Source: Chlorobaculum sp. (GTDB lineage: Bacteria; Bacteroidota; Chlorobiia; Chlorobiales; Chlorobiaceae). From it: DNA of 40,054 nucleotides. The notes beneath the pieces were generated by a model. It saw nothing but the letters and a program-made list of their open reading frames with translations, had not been told where the DNA came from and made no database searches. Numbering within the stretch: position 1 is the stretch's first letter; every line of letters starts with the position of its first letter. The stretch covers positions 1-40,054 of the forward strand of contig JAAXWU010000006.1 in the NCBI GenBank assembly GCA_013334855.1. Direction: 5' to 3'. The position numbers were made by a program, and so were the translations under genes. Below, in pieces: positions 1-7,951 of this stretch.

Positions 1-71
1 CTGTTGAAAAGGTGGGTATGCAAACCACCAAGATTGATATCCACATACATCAGAAGTTCGGGCTTCAACAT
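1..71 (-). CDS. 5' end of an unidentified gene, cut by the window edge
   Basis: On the minus strand an ATG at 71 is preceded by AAGGAG with six bases of spacing, the best ribosome binding site near this edge. The frame is open to base 1 and reads MLKPELLMYVDINLGG and a little more. It is too short for the ORF track. I do not recognise the protein; the gene continues left of the window and an AT-rich region lies upstream of it. Confidence 0.5.
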   Translation of the reverse strand, partial: MLKPELLMYVDINLGGLHTHLFN

Positions 72-828
72 GATAGACTCCTTGAAATGAATTGATTTTG
101 GATTGAAATTTTTCTCGATGTCACATTGAACAGGAATGGAAATTAAATAACATCGTTGTTCCGAAATGAGTAAGCAATGGAGAGAGTACGCCAGCTATCG
201 CCCCAACCTCTTTTTTCGGACTTCACGAATAAAATAACTTGCGTTCCATAGAGCTTGTTTTAAAAGATGTTCCTCCTTCTTTTTAAGTTTTTATACAAAA
301 TAACTGGCGATCAGCTTGAGTTGACGAGAAACCCTTTTTTCAGGTTCGTGTATAAGTATCATAGTAAGAAAAAAACTTTGGTTTTCGGATGCTCAACATT
401 GTTTAGACTGATCTACCTGATTCTGTAAAGGCAGAAAGCTTCTTTCTTAATCAGAAAACAAAAAAAATTTAATCGCTGACCACCAAACTAATCATCTATA
501 AAAAACTTATCCGTCAATTTATATATTCCTTCGCTATTGTCGTATCGGCTCTGTTCTGCTCATTCGGCAATCCGTCTCGGGAGGGATACTGCATAAGCTT
601 GACTGCGAAGCTCACAGATCATATGTACGAAAAATAACGGTATTTATCAAGTCCCGGAGCCAAATAACCGTTAAAAAATTTCCCACCTCAAACGCTTGAC
701 CAGCCAACCATCGCCATGAACCAGAATATATCGTAACCTCTTTTCATTCCAAATTTTACGTCCGGCACGAGCAGAAGCGCGGTGAAGGCGACGGCTGTTC
801 GGAAACGTCGAGGTGGAGGGTAAATTCA
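72..828. other. AT-rich intergenic region
   Basis: About 750 bases with no ORF of coding character on either strand and no tRNA-like or terminator-like structure that I could find. It is more AT-rich than the flanking genes. It should hold the promoter of the leftward gene at the window edge. Nothing else can be supported. Confidence 0.6.
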
Positions 829-1758
829 TCACTCCAGCGACGCTTTCAGACTTTGCGCGGCTTCGGTTATGCGGCTGCGTTCTGGTTCACCGAAGCGCTG
901 GAACGGCTCGGCCATGTGGTCGCTGCACAGGCCGAGGCTGCCGAGGGCGCACTTCAGCCCCTTGATGACGCTGGAGGCTCCGTGACCGGCTTCGTAGATG
1001 CGGCGGCACACCTCCATCACCTTGCCGTGCAGCTCGACGGTGCGGCGCAGGTCGCCCGCCACGGCGGCGTGGTAGAGTGCGACGTAGAGCTTCGGAAACA
1101 GATTCGCCCCCGCGCAGACGCCGCCGTGTGCGCCCGTCAGCACGGACTCGGCAAGCAGTTGTTCGGGGCCGATGAACAGGCTGGCGTGGGGCAACTCTGC
1201 GAACAGCGCCCGGATTTTCTGGAAATAGCACATGTCGCCGGAGCTGTCCTTCAACCCCACGATGCCCGGAATGGTCATGGCCTGCCTGACCGTCTCCGGC
1301 GCGAAAACCGGAGGCCGGTACGGCTGGTTGTAGAGGAAGAGCGGAAGCGGAAGCTGCGGCGCGAGGCGCTCCACATAGCCGAGCAGCTCGTCCTGCGTGG
1401 CGGGAAAGTAATAGGGCGGAGCGAGCACGAGCGCGTCTGCGCCGCAGCGGTGCGCCGTTTCGGCGATGGCGAGCGACTCCGAGATCGCCGTTTCGCTGAT
1501 GCCCACCAGCACCGGCGCCCGCCTGGCGACGCTGCCGCAAACCCGCCGCACAAGCTCGTGCTTGAGCGCCGCGCCGAGGCCCGGAGCCTCGCCGGTTGTG
1601 CCGAGGATGAACATACCGTGCACGCCGCCGCCGATCACATGCTCCGTCAGCCGCTCCAGCCCCGGCAAATCGAGCGTCGAGCGGTCGGCGAGAGGAGTCA
1701 CGAGCGGCGGTATGATGCCCCTCAACGGCGCTCCCGGAACTTCACTGGCATGGTGCAT
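829..1758 (-). CDS. DapA/NanA-family (class I) aldolase or lyase
   Basis: A 309-residue protein of the dihydrodipicolinate synthase/N-acetylneuraminate lyase superfamily, cytosolic TIM barrels that use a Schiff-base lysine on pyruvate or related 2-oxo acids. Visible landmarks are GTTGE at about residues 53-57, the catalytic tyrosine in FLYNQP (about 143) and the lysine in GLKDSSGD (about 170). Their spacing and the total length match the family. The ATG at 1758 is the only ATG start in frame and has no obvious Shine-Dalgarno site. The gene stands alone, away from lysine genes, and the sequence is not close to typical DapA. A paralogous aldolase (sialate, 2-keto-3-deoxygluconate or hydroxyproline type) is therefore as likely as DapA itself. 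Family assignment is secure, substrate is not. Confidence 0.85.
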   Translation of the reverse strand: MHHASEVPGAPLRGIIPPLVTPLADRSTLDLPGLERLTEHVIGGGVHGMFILGTTGEAPGLGAALKHELVRRVCGSVARRAPVLVGISETAISESLAIAETAHRCGADALVLAPPYYFPATQDELLGYVERLAPQLPLPLFLYNQPYRPPVFAPETVRQAMTIPGIVGLKDSSGDMCYFQKIRALFAELPHASLFIGPEQLLAESVLTGAHGGVCAGANLFPKLYVALYHAAVAGDLRRTVELHGKVMEVCRRIYEAGHGASSVIKGLKCALGSLGLCSDHMAEPFQRFGEPERSRITEAAQSLKASLE

Positions 1759-2040
1759 AGCGTGTTATTTTGCTGTTTTATGATGAGCGTCGCATCCCCG
1801 GCAAAACGAATTGCGCTGAGTCAAACACAGCGAAACTGCCAAGTTTGCGTCAGTCAAGGAACAAACGGTTTTCGACAGCTCATCCGGGAATAGGCCCATG
1901 AGAACCTTGATTTTAACTCTGTATATAAAGATTTACTCGCATTACACAAAATCTAAACACCTGTAACAAGCTGTTCGCATCACTTCATCGTCAACTTCTG
2001 CTACGATTTTCCGGTCACTTGTTACCACAGACTATTGGCT

Positions 2041-2177
2041 TGTCAATGGTCCACGGTTCTGAAGCATCCGTCATTGCGAGTCGCCCGATCCGGCCCGATA
2101 CCGCACACATACCTTGAATCAATGCACTCGACGGAGATAGATCGCGACGTTCCTACAGGTTTGGACTCACGATGACG
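2041..2177. repeat. Dispersed palindromic repeat (CATTGCGAG family), copy 1
   Basis: This stretch matches 21074-21210 over its whole length, beginning with ACGGTTCTGAAGC and carrying TCATTGCGAG near the left and an imperfect inverted copy, CTCACGATGACGA, at the right end. A shorter copy is at 21253-21353. The ends are roughly complementary, so the unit can fold into a long imperfect hairpin. It has no gene and lies in the spacer upstream of ynbE. The rest of 1759-2390 shows nothing I can name. Confidence 0.8.
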
Positions 2178-2390
2178 AATCTCCCCCCACTTCGCTCCTT
2201 GCTCTGAAAATCAGGGACAAACGAAGCGCTTGCAATATTTCCGGAAAAGATGCAGACTCTGATAAGGGGATGCGGCTTGCAACTTGTTAAGTAAACAGCC
2301 CGTTTACCGATGTATCGAAATCGAAATGAACTCAAGTCACAGTCGAAGCGGCTCATGGCCTTTGCTTCGACCAACCAACCCCGGAACCAC

Positions 2391-2597
2391 ATGAACAGAT
2401 TGAGTGCTCACGCCCTGCCCGCAATGATGATCGTGATCGCGGGCCTCGTCATCGGCGGTTGCAGCCCCACCGTGAAGGTGGAGGCCCCCGACAAGCCGAT
2501 TACCATCAACATGAACATCAAGATCGATCATGAGATCAGAATCAAAGTCGACCGCGACATCGACAACGCGCTCAACAAGAGAACCGATATTTTCTAA
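2391..2597 (+). CDS. ynbE: YnbE-like outer-membrane lipoprotein
   Basis: A 68-residue lipoprotein. I start it at the ATG at 2391 rather than at 2310 because this gives a compact signal peptide (hydrophobic ALPAMMIVIAGLVIGGC) ending in a lipobox whose cysteine would be acylated. The mature part, PITINMNIKIDHEIRIKVD, is the conserved core of the YnbE family. In enterobacteria YnbE is an outer-membrane lipoprotein that works with the AsmA-like protein YdbH to bridge the envelope for phospholipid transport. It is the first gene of a three-gene set with ydbL 15 bases downstream and ydbH after that, which supports the assignment. The Shine-Dalgarno site is weak. Confidence 0.85.
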   Translation: MNRLSAHALPAMMIVIAGLVIGGCSPTVKVEAPDKPITINMNIKIDHEIRIKVDRDIDNALNKRTDIF

Positions 2598-2612
2598 TCA
2601 GGGAGGATCACC

Positions 2613-2966
2613 ATGCACATGTTCAAAACGTATCGTCTCGTGACGCTGGCCAAAACCTTCGTCCTTTTCCTCATGATCTTTGCCGCGTCGGCATCGGCTT
2701 TCGCGCTCGACCTCGAAACGGCCCGGGCGAAGGGGCTGATTGGCGAGGTTGACGACGGCTACATCGCCATCCCGCCGGGAAAGAGCACCGAGGCGCAGAA
2801 GCTTGTCGAAACCGTCAATCTTGAGCGCCGCGCAGTCTACGCCGATATTGCGAAAAAGAACGGTATATCGCTCGAAGTTACCGGCCAGCGCACCTTCGAA
2901 AAGCGCTATCCCGCCTTTCCCGCCGGAACGTGGGTGAAGATAAAGGGCGCGTGGTCGCAGAAGTAA
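2613..2966 (+). CDS. ydbL: YdbL family periplasmic protein (DUF1318)
   Basis: A 117-residue protein with an N-terminal signal peptide (hydrophobic stretch from about residue 10 to 30, cleavage probably after SASA-FA). The mature DUF1318 part includes ARAKGLIGEVDDGYIA and the downstream VETVNLERRAVYADIAKKNG. GGGAGG lies seven bases before the ATG at 2613 and fixes the start. The family is found with ynbE and ydbH in Gram-negative bacteria. Its role is accessory, probably tuning the YdbH-YnbE lipid bridge in the periplasm. It sits between ynbE (15 bases before) and ydbH (10 bases after). Confidence 0.85.
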   Translation: MHMFKTYRLVTLAKTFVLFLMIFAASASAFALDLETARAKGLIGEVDDGYIAIPPGKSTEAQKLVETVNLERRAVYADIAKKNGISLEVTGQRTFEKRYPAFPAGTWVKIKGAWSQK

Positions 2967-2976
2967 CCCGGCTGAC

Positions 2977-5085
2977 GTGAAGTGGCTTGCGCGCATCATC
3001 GGTCTGCTGGTACTGCTCGCGACTCTGACTGTTTGCGGAGCCTGGCTGACCTTTCCCTGGTACGCCCAGGCGCTCATTGATCGTGCGACCGCCGGTAAAG
3101 GCATTGTCGTAAAACTGCACGGGCACGGGCGTCCGGGTCTGTCGGGCGTCGGCTTCGACCGGCTCGACGCCAGCGTGACCACCCCTCCCGACTCCTGCAC
3201 GGGAGTCATCTCGACCTACCGCTCAACGCTCCATCACGGGCAGCTCTCGTGGCGAAGCATCAGCAATGGCGGAACTCCGGCGTTCGACCTCGCGCTCGCC
3301 GCCGATTCCGTGACGGTACACCAGATGCCGGCGGATATCCGCTTCCGCCAGTCCCGGCCCCGTTTGCGGGCGCGGCTCGCATTTCCGGCAGGTCTGAGCT
3401 TGCTGCCCGCCATCGCGCCCGACTCGCTCGCCTTTGCCGTCAGGGAGGGGCGGATTGAAACCGGACAGTTGCGGCTCGAAGGGGTCGCCTACGATATGCT
3501 GCTCACCCGTTCGCGCCGCTGGGTGCAGCAACCGTCCAAATTCAGCGCCCGGTCGCTCTATTCCGGCCTCAACAAAACCCCGCTCTCCAATTTCGAGGCG
3601 ACCTTCGGCCTGCAACGCAATCCGCGCAAGCCCTGCACCCTGAAATTCAGCGACTGCTCGCTCGAACTCTTTGGCATCAGGGCTTCGACGCCCGAGGTCG
3701 AGTACAGCCTCAGGAACAAGCGCACGGCTTTCGTGCTCAAGCTCGACAACCTGCCACTCGAAAGGCTCTCCCCGAACAGCGCGACGACGTCGATTACCGG
3801 CAATCTCAGCGGCGCGATGCCGGTCGAATACCTCGACTCCGCAATCCGGATCAAAAACGGAACGATCGACGCCGCAAAAGGGACGATGATCACCATGAAA
3901 ACCGGCAACACGAAACTCTCTTTCGACGCCGGTGGCAAACCGGGCGGGCCGCCGTTCATCGAAAACCTCAACGTCAGGGTGAAGCTCGACGCCAGCAACG
4001 GCATCTTGTCGGCGATACGCCTCGACTCGCTTTCGGCGCGGCTCTTCGGTGGCCGGATCGCATCGACGCCTGCCCGCTACGATCTCAAGAGCGGTTCGGC
4101 AGCCTGCACCATCACCATCGACAAGGCTCCGATCCTCGACCGCATCCGTCTGCAAGGCGAGTTCAGCGGCGCGATGCATGGGCGACTCTCCGGCACGCTC
4201 CCCATCCGCATCGAGCGCACCGGTTTCGCCCTGCGCGATGCCAAGCTCACGGCGCAGGGAGGCGGTTCGATCCGGCAGAGGCTGCCGAAACAGCCCTCCA
4301 CGGAAGACGCGCTCTTTTCGAAAAATACAAGCCAAAGGGTGGATTGGGAGTTCAGCGATCGTGCCATCACGCTGAACAAGGCGGCGACGGGCAAACTGAC
4401 GATGGAGATGGAACTCAAAAGCCTCAAGCGCAAGACTGGCGGTGGAGAGCTGCTGCTCACGACGCCGAAGGGCACGCTCACGATGTTCGCCCAGGCAGCC
4501 AGACCCTCGCTCATCACCGTTTCAGGCTTTTCGGCGGGACTACTTGACGGAACGGTCTCCTTCGACCGCATGGAGTACGACCTCAAATCGAAACATGCCG
4601 AAACCAGGGTGCTGCTCAATGGCGTACCGATCCAGACGCTGCTCGACCTGCAAGGCGCCTCGAAGCTCTCCGCCACGGGCACCGTCCGGGCAGCGATCCC
4701 GGTCGTCCTCGACAACAGCGCCATCAGCATTCCCGAAGGCAACATGGATGCGGAAAAGAGCGGTCTCATCATCTATTCAAGCACCCCAGAAGAGCGGGCC
4801 GCCGCCGGATCCGGCTTGCGCCTCACCTACGAAGCGCTCGGCAACTTCTTCTACTCGGAGCTGGTCTCGACCATCACCATGACCCCGGACGGCAACTCCC
4901 GCATCACCATCCAGCTCAAAGGGCGCAACCCCGAATTCCAGAACAACCGTCCGGTCAACCTCAACCTCAACATCGAGCAAAACCTCCTCGACCTCTTCAG
5001 AAGCCTCACTATCTCCTCGGAGATCGAAGAGGAAATCTCGAAAAAAGTGCTGGAGCAGAGCGGGGGGAAGAAGGGAGGGAAGTAA
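2977..5085 (+). CDS. ydbH: YdbH-like AsmA-superfamily intermembrane lipid transport protein
   Basis: A 702-residue protein starting at a GTG 10 bases after ydbL. It has one N-terminal membrane helix (about residues 5-27) followed by a long beta-rich periplasmic region, with repeated short strands such as GNLSGAMPVEYLDSAIRIKNG and a later related block AAIPVVLDNSAISIPEGNMD. The C-terminal part (LTYEALGNFFYSELVSTITM) resembles the conserved YdbH end. YdbH proteins belong to the bridge-like AsmA group, anchored in the inner membrane and reaching to YnbE in the outer membrane to carry phospholipids. Enterobacterial YdbH is longer (nearly 880 residues). Linkage to ynbE and ydbL makes the assignment good despite low expected identity. 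Confidence 0.8.
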   Translation: MKWLARIIGLLVLLATLTVCGAWLTFPWYAQALIDRATAGKGIVVKLHGHGRPGLSGVGFDRLDASVTTPPDSCTGVISTYRSTLHHGQLSWRSISNGGTPAFDLALAADSVTVHQMPADIRFRQSRPRLRARLAFPAGLSLLPAIAPDSLAFAVREGRIETGQLRLEGVAYDMLLTRSRRWVQQPSKFSARSLYSGLNKTPLSNFEATFGLQRNPRKPCTLKFSDCSLELFGIRASTPEVEYSLRNKRTAFVLKLDNLPLERLSPNSATTSITGNLSGAMPVEYLDSAIRIKNGTIDAAKGTMITMKTGNTKLSFDAGGKPGGPPFIENLNVRVKLDASNGILSAIRLDSLSARLFGGRIASTPARYDLKSGSAACTITIDKAPILDRIRLQGEFSGAMHGRLSGTLPIRIERTGFALRDAKLTAQGGGSIRQRLPKQPSTEDALFSKNTSQRVDWEFSDRAITLNKAATGKLTMEMELKSLKRKTGGGELLLTTPKGTLTMFAQAARPSLITVSGFSAGLLDGTVSFDRMEYDLKSKHAETRVLLNGVPIQTLLDLQGASKLSATGTVRAAIPVVLDNSAISIPEGNMDAEKSGLIIYSSTPEERAAAGSGLRLTYEALGNFFYSELVSTITMTPDGNSRITIQLKGRNPEFQNNRPVNLNLNIEQNLLDLFRSLTISSEIEEEISKKVLEQSGGKKGGK

Positions 5086-5114
5086 GAAGTGATTTTGGCG
5101 ACGAGAAAATCCAC

Positions 5115-5135
5115 CTGGCTTTCGCCAGTATTTTT
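5115..5135 (+). terminator. Possible rho-independent terminator after ydbH
   Basis: CTGGC-TTTC-GCCAG followed by TATTTTT, 30 bases after the ydbH stop. The stem is only five base pairs, so this is plausible rather than certain. Confidence 0.45.
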
Positions 5136-5332
5136 AACTGATGCAAAAGAGCCGTCAACTCCCCTGAGATTTTTAGATGATTTTAACAAAAAAATCTGTG
5201 ATAAAACGGCTACGCTTCTCGTCTAACGCCACACATCAACCGACCGAAAATAGCGTAGCGGCGTCGGCTGCAACCCGTTGTCAGGCATGATTGGATTTTC
5301 ACCACTTTCTGAGTCGCCCGATCATCCCCTTA

Positions 5333-6079
5333 TTATCGCAGCATCAGCGCGAACACCCCCCAGCCCTGGTATTCACGCGTGTGGGCGGAGTAGCGCTCGG
5401 GTTCCGAGGTCAGTTGGGAGCGAACCTCTTTGGCCATCTCGTCGTCGGGATTGGCTTCAAGCCATCGGCGCATGGTGAGCCACTTGGCCGCTTCGTATCT
5501 GTCCCAGCCGTTCTGATCGGCGAGGACCATTTCCACGACATCGTAGCCAAGGTGGCCGATGGATGCGAGAAGTTCAGGAAGCAGGAGATAGTCGGAGATT
5601 GAGTGTGCATGGCACTTCCTGGCGACATCTTCTGTCGGCGGCATCTGACGCCAGAAGGGCTCGCCGATGAGGATGGTTCCTCCGTCAAGTAAGCTCCGCT
5701 TCAAAAGCTCGATTGTTCCGGCTACACCTCCGCCGATCCATGTGGCCCCGATACAGGCCGCGATCCCGACCTTCTCGTCAGAAACATAGTCGGCGGCATC
5801 GCCGTGGATGAACTTGACTCGATCAGCGACACCGAGTTCTTCAGCGCGGAATATCGCCTGTTCGGTGAACAATTGGCTCATATCTACGCCGGTGCCGACT
5901 ATCCCATGCTCGTGCGCCCAAGTACAAAGCATCTCGCCCGAACCGCTACCGAGGTCAAGGACACTGGTCCCCGGTGCTATGCGCAAAGCCGCGCCGAGAG
6001 TAGCCAGATTCTCAGGCGTGAACGGGTTGTGGATGCGATGAGCACTTTCGGTGATGTTGAAGATCCTTGGAATGTCCAT
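5333..6079 (-). CDS. Class I SAM-dependent methyltransferase
   Basis: A 248-residue cytosolic methyltransferase with a seven-strand Rossmann fold. Motif I is VLDLGSGSGEM (about residues 39-49), the acidic end of strand 2 is GVDMS, and motif II/III reads VKFIHGDAADY. The helix ahead of motif I (NPFTPENLATLGAAL) fits the UbiE/small-molecule group. A distinctive GATWIGGGVAGTIELLKRSLLDG block follows. It stands alone on the minus strand. Substrate cannot be told from the sequence. Confidence 0.85.
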   Translation of the reverse strand: MDIPRIFNITESAHRIHNPFTPENLATLGAALRIAPGTSVLDLGSGSGEMLCTWAHEHGIVGTGVDMSQLFTEQAIFRAEELGVADRVKFIHGDAADYVSDEKVGIAACIGATWIGGGVAGTIELLKRSLLDGGTILIGEPFWRQMPPTEDVARKCHAHSISDYLLLPELLASIGHLGYDVVEMVLADQNGWDRYEAAKWLTMRRWLEANPDDEMAKEVRSQLTSEPERYSAHTREYQGWGVFALMLR

Positions 6080-6236
6080 GGTGAAATATCTCCTTACGGG
6101 TGTGAATATATTTCCTTACTTCCTGACATTGTCTATACTGATCAGCCTAAACTGCGGATTTTTGAATTACAGCCCATAGAAGACGCAATCGCCAAGCTTG
6201 ACACGCATGACGACGCAACCCTGCAACATTTTAGTA

Positions 6237-6382
6237 CTAAATTTTCTCGTTGAATTCCGAAACGGTGAGAACCGCGCCCTTATCAGGCTGCGAAAGCTTC
6301 CTTTTTGGCGAGCGACAGTCCATCCAAATCGTTCAAATACCCCAACGACTTCCTTCCCGCTCAATGTTGGCAACGGAGGCAT
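6237..6382 (-). pseudogene. hicA: Broken HicA toxin
   Basis: The first 29 codons read as a normal HicA start (LSGKEVVGVFERFGWTVARQKGS). The sequence then jumps directly to FRSLIR, which in the family comes some 25 residues later, so the segment with the catalytic histidine is missing. After SLIR a one-base shift is needed to recover the family ending AVLTVSEFNEKI and its stop at 6237-6239. The ORF track's longer reading to 6167 is the shifted frame. Its ATG overlaps the hicB stop as TGATG, the usual coupling. The toxin should be inactive. Confidence 0.8.
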
Positions 6383-6588
6383 CAGGCGTTTACCTCGACT
6401 TGCCTTGTCTCAATAGTCAATGGAATCCCTTTTTCAGCACGTACCTCCAGGCACAACTGAATGGCCTCCTTGATGTTTTCCAACGCTTCATCTTTTGTTG
6501 CACCTTGACTGACACAACCCGGAATCGAAGGGCACTCCGCAATCCAGACGCCGTCTTCATCCCGATCGATGGTTACTGAAAATTTCAT
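6382..6588 (-). CDS. hicB: HicB-like antitoxin
   Basis: A 68-residue HicB N-terminal-type protein: MKFSVTIDRDEDGVWIAECP, then SIPGCVSQGATKDEALENIKEAI, then a hydrophilic tail. These are the partial RNase-H-like fold residues typical of HicB antitoxins. It lacks the C-terminal DNA-binding domain of longer HicBs, like many of the compact type. It is upstream of and overlaps hicA, an antitoxin-first order. The antitoxin looks intact while the toxin is broken. Confidence 0.85.
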   Translation of the reverse strand: MKFSVTIDRDEDGVWIAECPSIPGCVSQGATKDEALENIKEAIQLCLEVRAEKGIPLTIETRQVEVNA

Positions 6589-6850
6589 GGCAGATCACCT
6601 GTTGGTTGTCGTTCATGTGTCGCCAAGCCCGATGGACGGCGAAACGGTTGAAAACACGAACACAGCTCACCGTGACTTTGACCGCCGTTAACCCGCAAAA
6701 TCAACCACTTGAAAAATTAGCGCAAAATACGCGACCAAGCAACCACAATCATCTGAACTGATACAGAAACCGAAACAGCGCTGAAACCGGCAAAGGAATC
6801 AGCGCTGACGATGAACCCCGTGGCTTGCCCATCTTTCAGTTCCGACAATT

Positions 6851-7072
6851 TCATTCCAGAATCCTCCTGACCATGATGCGCATGGCGATTGTCCGGCCGA
6901 TGGCCACCCTGCTGTCGTGCACCTGCACCGGCCTCCGCCCTGAGCTTTTCGGCAACCTCGAATTCACCGTCAGCGAGGTGCGCCAGAGGGTGATGCCTCG
7001 CTCGACCGTGCCGTACATCTCCTGCCCGTAACTGTCCATGATCGCTTGCGGGAACGCCTGATACTGCATTAC
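6851..7072 (-). CDS. Possible small protein, unidentified
   Basis: A leftward frame from about 7072 (MQYQAFPQAIMDSYGQEMYG and on) has a strong AGGAGG 14 bases before its first ATG. A TTG also follows that AGGAGG within two bases. The spacing suits neither start well. The product is about 70 residues, basic, with no motif I recognise. A competing frame on the plus strand (6825-7031) looks less protein-like, but a plus-strand terminator lies just downstream. Either or neither may be real. The rest of 6589-7218 holds nothing else I can support. Confidence 0.3.
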   Translation of the reverse strand, partial: VMQYQAFPQAIMDSYGQEMYGTVERGITLWRTSLTVNSRLPKSSGRRPVQVHDSRVAIGRTIAMRIMVRRILE

Positions 7073-7112
7073 ACTTTTCAAAACCTCCTGAAATAGACTT
7101 CCCCGGCTTTCC

Positions 7113-7134
7113 GCTCCATAAACGGAGCTTTTTT
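7113..7134 (+). terminator. Rho-independent terminator upstream of lolD
   Basis: GCTCC-ATAAAC-GGAGC followed by TTTTTTCTT, pointing rightwards and ending about 85 bases before the lolD start. No convincing rightward gene ends here. It could close a short transcript, or act as an attenuator in the lolD leader. Confidence 0.55.
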
Positions 7135-7218
7135 CTTATACTTTATGGCGTTCGGGATAAGAAGAAACCGATGGCGATTTCGATGAAGAGAGGGTAACGG
7201 TGAACCAAATGAAACTCG

Positions 7219-7932
7219 ATGGCTGACACGATTCTCAGGCTGGAAGGAATCCGCAGGGAGCTGGAGCTGTCGCGGGATGTGCGGCAGACGATCATCCCCA
7301 ACCTTTCGCTCGATATTTTCGCGGGGGAGTTCGTGGCGATCACCGGGCCGTCGGGGTCAGGCAAATCGACGCTGCTCTACATCATGGGCGGCCTCGACAA
7401 GCCGACCTTCGGCAGCGTCTGGCTCGACGGGCAGGAGATCACCGGCCTCGAAGAGACCGAGATGACCATCATCCGCAACCAGAAGATCGGCTTTATCTAT
7501 CAGTTTCACTTTCTGTTACCGGAGTTCAGCGCGGTCGATAACGTCATGATGCCGATGCTCATCCGGCGCAGGTACGGCAAGAAGGAGATTCGCGAGCGGG
7601 CCATGAAGCTGCTCGACATGGTCGGCCTCGACAACAAGTACTCGAACAAGCCGAACCAGCTCTCCGGCGGCCAGCAGCAGCGCGTCGCCATCGCACGGGC
7701 GCTGGCCAACGAGCCGAAGGTGCTGCTCGGCGACGAACCGACTGGCAACCTCGATTCGCGCTCGGCCAACAACGTTTATGAACTTTTCGCCCGGCTGAAC
7801 CGTGAGCTGAACCAGACGGTGATCGTCGTCACCCACGACGAGGAGTTCGCCAACCGCGCTGGCCGCCGCATTCACCTCGTCGATGGCAAAATCGAGAGCG
7901 ATTCACGAAACGGCAAAGCAGCATCCGCCTGA
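7219..7932 (+). CDS. lolD: LolD-like ABC transporter ATP-binding protein
   Basis: A 237-residue ATPase of the LolD/MacB group. Walker [10 protein letters not shown] is at about residues 43-51, the signature LSGGQQQR at about 148, Walker B VLLGDEP at about 167, and the H-loop is VVTHDEEF. The Q-loop region [23 protein letters not shown] is the LolD hallmark. LolD powers release of lipoproteins from the inner membrane with LolC/E permeases, which are not in this window. The cruA start follows the stop by 19 bases, so the two may be cotranscribed. MacB-like macrolide-type exporters are the alternative. Confidence 0.85.
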   Translation: MADTILRLEGIRRELELSRDVRQTIIPNLSLDIFAGEFVAITGPSGSGKSTLLYIMGGLDKPTFGSVWLDGQEITGLEETEMTIIRNQKIGFIYQFHFLLPEFSAVDNVMMPMLIRRRYGKKEIRERAMKLLDMVGLDNKYSNKPNQLSGGQQQRVAIARALANEPKVLLGDEPTGNLDSRSANNVYELFARLNRELNQTVIVVTHDEEFANRAGRRIHLVDGKIESDSRNGKAASA

Positions 7933-7951
7933 AACCACACGGAGACGATCC

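Noticed and set aside
853-1893. 346-residue plus-strand ORF over the DapA-like gene
   Set aside because: It is the antisense of the aldolase gene, rich in Arg, His and Ala with no domain; the minus strand has clear catalytic motifs.
3223-4335. 370-residue minus ORF across ydbH
   Set aside because: Shadow of ydbH; Arg/Glu/Ala-rich antisense composition typical of high-GC genes.
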